A DNA stretch of 64,000 nt from Ascoidea asiatica (lineage: Eukaryota; Ascomycota; Saccharomycetes; Ascoideales; Ascoideaceae), in assembly GCA_001600695.1 (NCBI GenBank), contig BCKQ01000003.1, forward strand, positions 2,002,015 to 2,066,014. Reading direction: 5' to 3'. This document shows positions 58,774 to 64,000 of the stretch, piece by piece. The position numbers and the translations under genes were made by a program. The number at the start of each line of letters is the position of its first letter. Position 1 is the first letter of the stretch. Under the pieces are notes generated by a model. It was not told the DNA's origin, ran no database searches, and saw only the letters and a program-made list of their open reading frames with translations.

Positions 58774-60384
58774 ATGAAAATGTCTAAAGATATAGAAAAT
58801 AAAATTTACTCATTAGATCAACCAATTGATTTAACTTATAGTTCCACTAGATCAATTAAATCAATGGATTCAACAGGTTTAAATGTTAGAAATGAAATAA
58901 ATAATAAAACCAATATAAATAATTTAGAAGTTAAAAATACTTCGTTATTATCAAAGATTTCTTCTTATTTAAAGGCTGAAATTAGAGGTGTTGAAAGGGT
59001 TCCAGAATCAGAAAAAACAGAAAATTCATTATGGTCTGCAGCTTCAATGTGGTTATCAGCAGATTTAGTTATTGCAACTTTTGCGTTAGGAGCTTTAGGT
59101 ATTACTGCTTTTAATATCAATTTTTATCATTGTATTATAATTATATGTTTTTTTAATCTTTTAGGTACTACAGCTGTTGCCTTTTTTTCAATTTTTGGTG
59201 CTAAATTTGGTTTAAGACAAATGATTTTATCAATTTTTTTTTTAGGTAATTATGGTATGAAAATATTTGCTCTAATTAATTCAATTGCTGCAATTGGTTG
59301 GAGTGCTGTGAATATAATTTCTTCTGCCCAACTATTACATATTGTAAATAATAATTTCTTACCACCATGGGCTGGTTGTTTGATTTTAGTGATTTCAACT
59401 ACAATTGTATCCTTTTTTGGGTATAAAATCATTCATATTTATGAAATGTTTTCATGGATTCCAAATTTAATTGTATTTATAATAATTATTATTAGATTAA
59501 AAATTTCTGGAAATTTTACAACTGATTTTAATTTTAATTCCAATTCAACTTTAACTTCAACTTCAACCTCAATTGGAAATATTTTATCTTTTGGTGGTAT
59601 TGTTTTTGGTTTTTCTAGTGGTTGGACAACTTTTGCTTCCGATTATACTACATATCAAAGATCTGATACAAATCCATATAAAATTTTCTTTGCTGTACTT
59701 GCAGGATTATCATTACCATTACTTTTTACAATGATCTTAGGTGCTGCTTGTGCCACTGGAACTTTAAAAGATCCAATATGGGAAGATTATTATAATAAAT
59801 ATTCTATTGGTGGTTTAGTTTATGTAATTTTAGTTCCAAATTCATTATATATATTTGGTGAAATTTGTTGTGTTTTATTAAGTTTATCAACAATTTCAAA
59901 TAATTTACCAAATATGTATTCAATTGCAATGAGTGCTCAATCTTTTTCTTCAATTTTTAGAAAAGTTCCAAGAATTTTTTGGACTTTATTCGGTAATTTT
60001 ATTTCTTTAGCAATTTGTATTCCAGCTTATTATTCTTTTACGCAAGTTATTCATAATTTTATGAATTTGATTGGTTATTATCTTTCAATCTACATTTCAA
60101 TGAGTTTATCCGAACATTTCATCTGGAGAAAAGGTTTCAAAGGCTATAAACCAGAAGATTATTTAAATAAAGAAAAAGTGCCAATTGGAATTGCAGGTTC
60201 TATTGGATTTTGTGTTGGTATTGTTGGAGTAGTCTTAGGAATGAATCAAACTTGGTATACTGGTGTACTCAGTAAAAAAATTGGAGAAAATGGTGGTGAC
60301 ATTGGCTTTGAACTGGCATTTGCATTTTCATTTATCACTTTTAATTTAATCCGTCCACTGGAAATAAAATATTTTGGCAGATAA
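58774..60384 (+). CDS. Purine-cytosine permease (NCS1 family, Fcy2-like)
   Basis: Plasma-membrane proton symporter of the NCS1/Fcy2 type for cytosine and purines. After an approximately 70-residue polar N-terminus come RGVERVPESEKTENSLWSAA and MWLSADLVIATFALGALG, typical of Fcy2 proteins. About twelve hydrophobic spans follow to the end. FGFSSGWTTFASDYTTYQ is the conserved substrate-site region, and NLPNMYSIAMSAQ lies in a later span. 536 residues matches the family. S. cerevisiae has FCY2, FCY21 and FCY22, so an exact symbol is not given. Two in-frame CTG codons occur at codons 514 (GFEL) and 529 (RPLE), where Leu fits the usual C-terminus. The stop codon lies within an 11-bp repeat array. 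Confidence 0.9.
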   Translation: MKMSKDIENKIYSLDQPIDLTYSSTRSIKSMDSTGLNVRNEINNKTNINNLEVKNTSLLSKISSYLKAEIRGVERVPESEKTENSLWSAASMWLSADLVIATFALGALGITAFNINFYHCIIIICFFNLLGTTAVAFFSIFGAKFGLRQMILSIFFLGNYGMKIFALINSIAAIGWSAVNIISSAQLLHIVNNNFLPPWAGCLILVISTTIVSFFGYKIIHIYEMFSWIPNLIVFIIIIIRLKISGNFTTDFNFNSNSTLTSTSTSIGNILSFGGIVFGFSSGWTTFASDYTTYQRSDTNPYKIFFAVLAGLSLPLLFTMILGAACATGTLKDPIWEDYYNKYSIGGLVYVILVPNSLYIFGEICCVLLSLSTISNNLPNMYSIAMSAQSFSSIFRKVPRIFWTLFGNFISLAICIPAYYSFTQVIHNFMNLIGYYLSIYISMSLSEHFIWRKGFKGYKPEDYLNKEKVPIGIAGSIGFCVGIVGVVLGMNQTWYTGVLSKKIGENGGDIGFELAFAFSFITFNLIRPLEIKYFGR

Positions 60385-60423
60385 TAATATGATAATAATA
60401 TGATAATAATATGATAATAATAG
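60380..60423. repeat. 11-bp tandem repeat across the permease stop codon
   Basis: Four copies of GATAATAATAT (60380-60390, 60391-60401, 60402-60412 and 60413-60423, the last ending in G). The TAA stop (60382-60384) is inside the first unit. Confidence 0.9.
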
Positions 60424-60914
60424 CGTATGTAGTCTGACCCCATATAAACGTAAGTGAACGTACGCATTGTACTCTTATGTATGGTGCAGTATAGTTTTTG
60501 TTTCGGGGCTTTGGGCTTTTCTGGGAACGCCACCCAGTGCCAGTATGTGTGAACACGCGGAATACAAACACCACACATTGACTTCCGAGGGTGCTGATAG
60601 TGAAAGTGATCGAGATATTCTTATTAATGTTATTTGATAACACTCCAGAGATTAATGATCAACAACCACTATGATTATTTGATATCATTAAATAACATAT
60701 TTCTATTAAATATCAAAACTATTTAATTCTGTCTCTGCTCTGAGATGTCAATGAGAAATAATCTCTATTTCTAGACTTATTATAAAAGTTTTTTTTAGAG
60801 CTCAAAAATATATTATATAGTAATAAAAAAAAACACTATTCTAAGATATATTTAAATATTAGCAAAGGCCATCAACAAATATTTCATACTTTTTAGATTC
60901 TCAAATAACAAAAT
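60385..60914. other. Intergenic region upstream of ATG15
   Basis: GC-richer island at about 60430-60605 between the permease and ATG15, then AT-rich sequence to the ATG15 start. No CACGTG. Minus-strand frames of 100-110 codons cross the island and are not called. Confidence 0.45.
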
Positions 60915-62807
60915 ATGTTAACTAATTTTATCAAAGAAAAGAAAAGTAATGATCATAATAGAAATAAAAATAGATATAATTTGAATAATTTAAATGATTT
61001 CAATGGAAAGATTCAATCTGACAATTCAAATTCCATAAAATCAGAATATCCTTTACCTTATGATCAAAATTCTAAGGTTCACTCAAATGAAAATTTCAAT
61101 AATGATTCTAATATAAAAACTAGAATCAATTTGAAGAGAAAAACATTTATCATTTCTCTAATCCTATTTTTTATATTCACGTTATCATTTTCAATATTCA
61201 TACCAAATCACTATAAAACAATATCTGAATCAATATTAAAATCGATAAATCATTATTCCAATGGTTCATTATCTTCCTTGTTACCTCCGTTACCTTTCTT
61301 GGATAGTTTGCATAATATTGATAAAGAAAAAACTAGTTTAGACAAAAAAAAAGAATATTTAATAATACCAATTAAAAAAAAAGATCCAATTAATTTCAAT
61401 TATTTAAAAATTAAGCATATATTTCATCATAATATAGAAAAAGATAATTTCAATTTTCATGCTAGATTAGATTTAACTGATGCTTTCATTAAAAAAAATA
61501 ACTTAAATCTTTTACATAAAAATAAAAATAATAACAATAATAATGACCTTTTTCAATGGCCAAGTTTATATCGAGATTTTTCTCCTTGGACTATAACTTT
61601 ACCAATAAAAAATTTCAATAATTATAAGATAAAAAAATTAATTTCAAAAGATTTTATAAATAATGAAAAAAATGTTCTTAATAATTCAAATAATTTCAAA
61701 TATCTATCTTACAATCCTATTCAATATTTAGATTTAATTCATAATCAAAATTTATCGGATATTAATGCTCAAAATCAATTAAATTTAAATTGGGATGATA
61801 TTCATGTTAATGTTCCAAATGTAACAGATACCACTACAATATTAACTTTAGCTCTAATGTCTGCAGATGCTTATGTTGAATTTCCTCATGAAACGTCTGA
61901 TTGGTATAATATTTCTGAACCTGGATGGCATGATGATAATAAAACTCATAATCATGAAGGTTTTGGATGGATGAGTGATGGTTTAAGAGGTCAAGTGTTT
62001 GTTGATGATAATAACTCGACAGTGGTAATTGCCCTAAAAGGTACAAGCTTTCAGGTTTATTCTTTCAATGATCACGAAAATACAGAAACTCAGAACAATT
62101 TAAATAATGATAATGCTCAGATCAATTCTATTGATTCAATATTTGGTTCACCAGATACCATTCCAAATGATAAGATAAATGATAATTTACTATTCAGTTG
62201 TTGTTGTGCAAGAGTAAGTTATTTATGGTCAACAGTGTGTAGTTGCTATAAAAGTTCTTACAATTGTGACCAATCTTGTTTAGAAAAAGAATTATATCGT
62301 GAAGATAGATATTACAGAGCAGCTTTAGAAATTTTTTCAAATGTCACTAAATTATATCCAAATGCAGATACAATATGGGTAACTGGGCATTCATTAGGTG
62401 GATCATTAGCTTCTTTATTAGGTAGAACGTATGGACTACCAGTTGTTGCCTTTGAAGCCCCTGGTGAATTATTACCTACAAGACGCTTACATTTACCAAT
62501 GCCACCAGGTTTAGCAGAAAAATATGAACATATTTGGCACGTTGGTCATACTGCAGATCCAATATATATGGGTGTTTGTAATGGGGCAAGTAGTTCATGC
62601 TCTATTGCTGGTTACGCAATGGAAACTCAATGTCATACAGGAAATCAATGTATTTATGATGTTGTTACAGATAAAAACTGGAATGTGAATATTTTAAATC
62701 ATAGAATTAAAGTTGTAATTGATCAAATTTTAAGTGCTTATGATGCTGTGCCCCAATGTATGGCAGGACCACCATGTAGAGATTGTTATAATTGGAAATT
62801 TACTTAA
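60915..62807 (+). CDS. ATG15: Atg15, vacuolar phospholipase of autophagy
   Basis: Lipase that breaks down autophagic bodies and multivesicular-body membranes inside the vacuole. It is a type II membrane protein: a polar cytosolic N-terminus, one span at about residues 77-97 (TFIISLILFFIFTLSFSIFIP), then a lumenal domain. The catalytic Ser is S493 in GHSLGGSLASLLGR. Conserved segments ADAYVEFPHETSDWYNISEPGWH, GLRGQVFVDDNNSTVVIALKGTS and FEAPGELLPTRRLHLPMPPG surround it. A Cys-rich part (SCCCARVSYLWSTVCSCYK and ASSSCSIAG) and VGHTADPIYMGVCNGA, with the catalytic Asp, follow; the His is probably in ILNHRIKVV. 630 residues is longer than S. cerevisiae (520), the excess being in the N-terminal half. 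N-glycosylation sequons (NIS, NVT, NST) are frequent. Confidence 0.95.
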   Translation: MLTNFIKEKKSNDHNRNKNRYNLNNLNDFNGKIQSDNSNSIKSEYPLPYDQNSKVHSNENFNNDSNIKTRINLKRKTFIISLILFFIFTLSFSIFIPNHYKTISESILKSINHYSNGSLSSLLPPLPFLDSLHNIDKEKTSLDKKKEYLIIPIKKKDPINFNYLKIKHIFHHNIEKDNFNFHARLDLTDAFIKKNNLNLLHKNKNNNNNNDLFQWPSLYRDFSPWTITLPIKNFNNYKIKKLISKDFINNEKNVLNNSNNFKYLSYNPIQYLDLIHNQNLSDINAQNQLNLNWDDIHVNVPNVTDTTTILTLALMSADAYVEFPHETSDWYNISEPGWHDDNKTHNHEGFGWMSDGLRGQVFVDDNNSTVVIALKGTSFQVYSFNDHENTETQNNLNNDNAQINSIDSIFGSPDTIPNDKINDNLLFSCCCARVSYLWSTVCSCYKSSYNCDQSCLEKELYREDRYYRAALEIFSNVTKLYPNADTIWVTGHSLGGSLASLLGRTYGLPVVAFEAPGELLPTRRLHLPMPPGLAEKYEHIWHVGHTADPIYMGVCNGASSSCSIAGYAMETQCHTGNQCIYDVVTDKNWNVNILNHRIKVVIDQILSAYDAVPQCMAGPPCRDCYNWKFT

Positions 62808-64000
62808 TTTTAATTATTCTTTAACTCTCTTGAATGAAAAGATTAGCTGTTAAAATAGTTTTGTAATAAATTTGTATTCTAGCTTTTTCCTTTGTTAAAA
62901 GCTCTTAATCCGTATTTCAGAAAAAGTTTGAAAATAATTAAACCAATAAATATATATAATAATGTAAGATTAATTTTTAATTGTATTTTGTAAGATTAAA
63001 TGATTGAATTTTTATTAGCTTATTCCTGGACCTTCATTTGAATTACTTCAAAGAAATCTCAGACTAATTAGTTACCAATTATAATTTATCAAAGCCTCAA
63101 GAATATATCAATAGAATTACTGTAAGTTATTATATTAGATTATTTCGTGAAGGGATAATACCAATTTTAATTTTGGAATTAATATTATGAGCATTCATTC
63201 ATTCAGGATTTGGATACTAAAATGTTGATAATGTTAATTAAATTCTAAAGTGTACAATTAATTTAATTTTATTGTCAAAATTACCAAATGAAAAAACCCT
63301 TGAAAAAAATATATATACAGTGCCTTCCAACAAATTTGAAGAGCAGTAAATTTTGCAGCAAGAAATATACATAGTTAAGGAACTCACTATTAATGGTCTA
63401 CACACATTTACCTCTTTTGTAAAAAAGTAAACAAGAAAAACCAAAAAAAACCAATAAAGCCACGCATTAGCCATGGGCGCCGCAGGGTAAATTTTTTTAA
63501 ATGTGGCACCCTCCAAATGGCCAGAAAACAAAGGTTTTTAAACACTTTTGTTAACTGGATTTTTAGTAGATCGCTGATAAAAAAGATAAAACTAATGGAG
63601 GCTAGGACAGATTTTACTAAGGTCACTCAGACCGTTTTTTCTAAATCTAAATCAAAAACTGTTGATTATTACACTCCTCTAAATTAGACATTCTAAAATT
63701 AGTATTCGACTAAAAATTATACGATTTACTATATTATGGGATTGAAGTTTAATATTAACATAGACAAAAATATCTATTCATTATAATAAACCATAAAGTT
63801 ATTAATATATATTTTATAGATAAGGTTTTTCAACTTCGGTTGTTATTTTTTGTATATTTTCCTTTAGCAATATATGTTCTTTTTCATCTTTTTATCCTAA
63901 ATTTACAACATAGCTAAAAGCAATAAATAAAAAGGTTGATGTTGGATGACAGTTGATGTTGGATGACAGTTGATGTTGGATGACAGTTGATGTTGGATGA
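62808..64000. other. Right-edge intergenic region
   Basis: AT-rich, with a small GC-rich patch at about 63460-63500 (GCCATGGGCGCCGCAGGG) and two overlapping minus-strand frames of 72 and 97 codons (63238-63626). Both show hydrophobic segments but no family I recognise and are not called. The tandem array at the end is listed separately. Confidence 0.45.
63935..64000. repeat. 17-bp tandem repeat array cut by the window edge
   Basis: Unit GTTGATGTTGGATGACA at 63935-63951, 63952-63968 and 63969-63985. A partial fourth copy (15 bases) runs to base 64000. The visible copies are identical, and the array probably continues beyond the window. Confidence 0.95.

Noticed and set aside
63238-63626. Two overlapping minus-strand frames with hydrophobic segments near the right edge
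   Set aside because: No family match, mutually overlapping, and T-rich composition easily yields Phe/Leu runs.

Overview
This window is a piece of nuclear chromosome from an AT-rich budding yeast (Saccharomycotina). Almost every gene is uninterrupted, and most have recognisable yeast orthologues: APC5, TUM1, CLP1, RAI1, PRP5, YAT2, MET2, PTC1, ARO9, RPL36, SLD3, MET6, PCM1, PFK2, an FCY2-type permease and ATG15. The one clear intron, in RPL36, has the yeast GTATGT donor and a CTAAC branch point. Proteins are rich in Asn, Ser and Lys and carry long low-complexity inserts. Three N bases near 3.3-4.0 kb point to a draft assembly. The species cannot be named from this sequence. In-frame CTG codons are too rare to settle the CUG decoding, although two in the permease fall where Leu would be expected.

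Layout. 0.9-7.3 kb: APC5 (-), then TUM1 (+) and CLP1 (+). 7.7-16.1 kb: two unrecognised proteins, one a coiled-coil protein, diverge from a 3.1 kb intergenic region. 17-25 kb: RAI1/DXO1-type gene (+), an NmrA-like reductase (-), PRP5 (-) and a PDI-family protein (-). 25.6-31 kb: YAT2 (-) diverging from MET2 (+). 31.9-37.5 kb: PTC1 (-), ARO9 (+) and an acyltransferase (-). 38-42 kb: a small putative mitochondrial membrane protein, a second NmrA-like reductase and intron-containing RPL36. 42-49 kb: SLD3 (-), an F-box protein (+) and a CENP-T/Cnn1-like histone-fold protein (-). 50-63 kb: MET6 (+), PCM1 (-), PFK2 (-), the purine-cytosine permease (+) and ATG15 (+). A 17-bp tandem array runs off the right end.

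The genes are mostly core metabolism and housekeeping: sulfur amino acids (TUM1, MET2, MET6), glycolysis, amino-sugar synthesis, RNA processing (CLP1, RAI1, PRP5) and cell cycle (APC5, SLD3, the Cnn1-like gene). They form no operon. Shared regulation is suggested by Cbf1-type CACGTG sites upstream of MET2, MET6, RPL36 and others, plus a Met31/32-type AAACTGTGG in the MET2 promoter.

The strongest large-scale pattern is that short GC-rich islands sit in nearly all intergenic regions containing a promoter and are absent from the convergent (3'-to-3') ones. Other points worth checking are a long hairpin between YAT2 and MET2, a possible structured RNA upstream of TUM1, YAT2 without the usual catalytic His, PRP5 with DESD instead of DEAD, and a PDI protein with no ER-retention tail. 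I found no mobile element, CRISPR array, rRNA or convincing tRNA gene, and no clear evidence of a wholly new multi-gene system.
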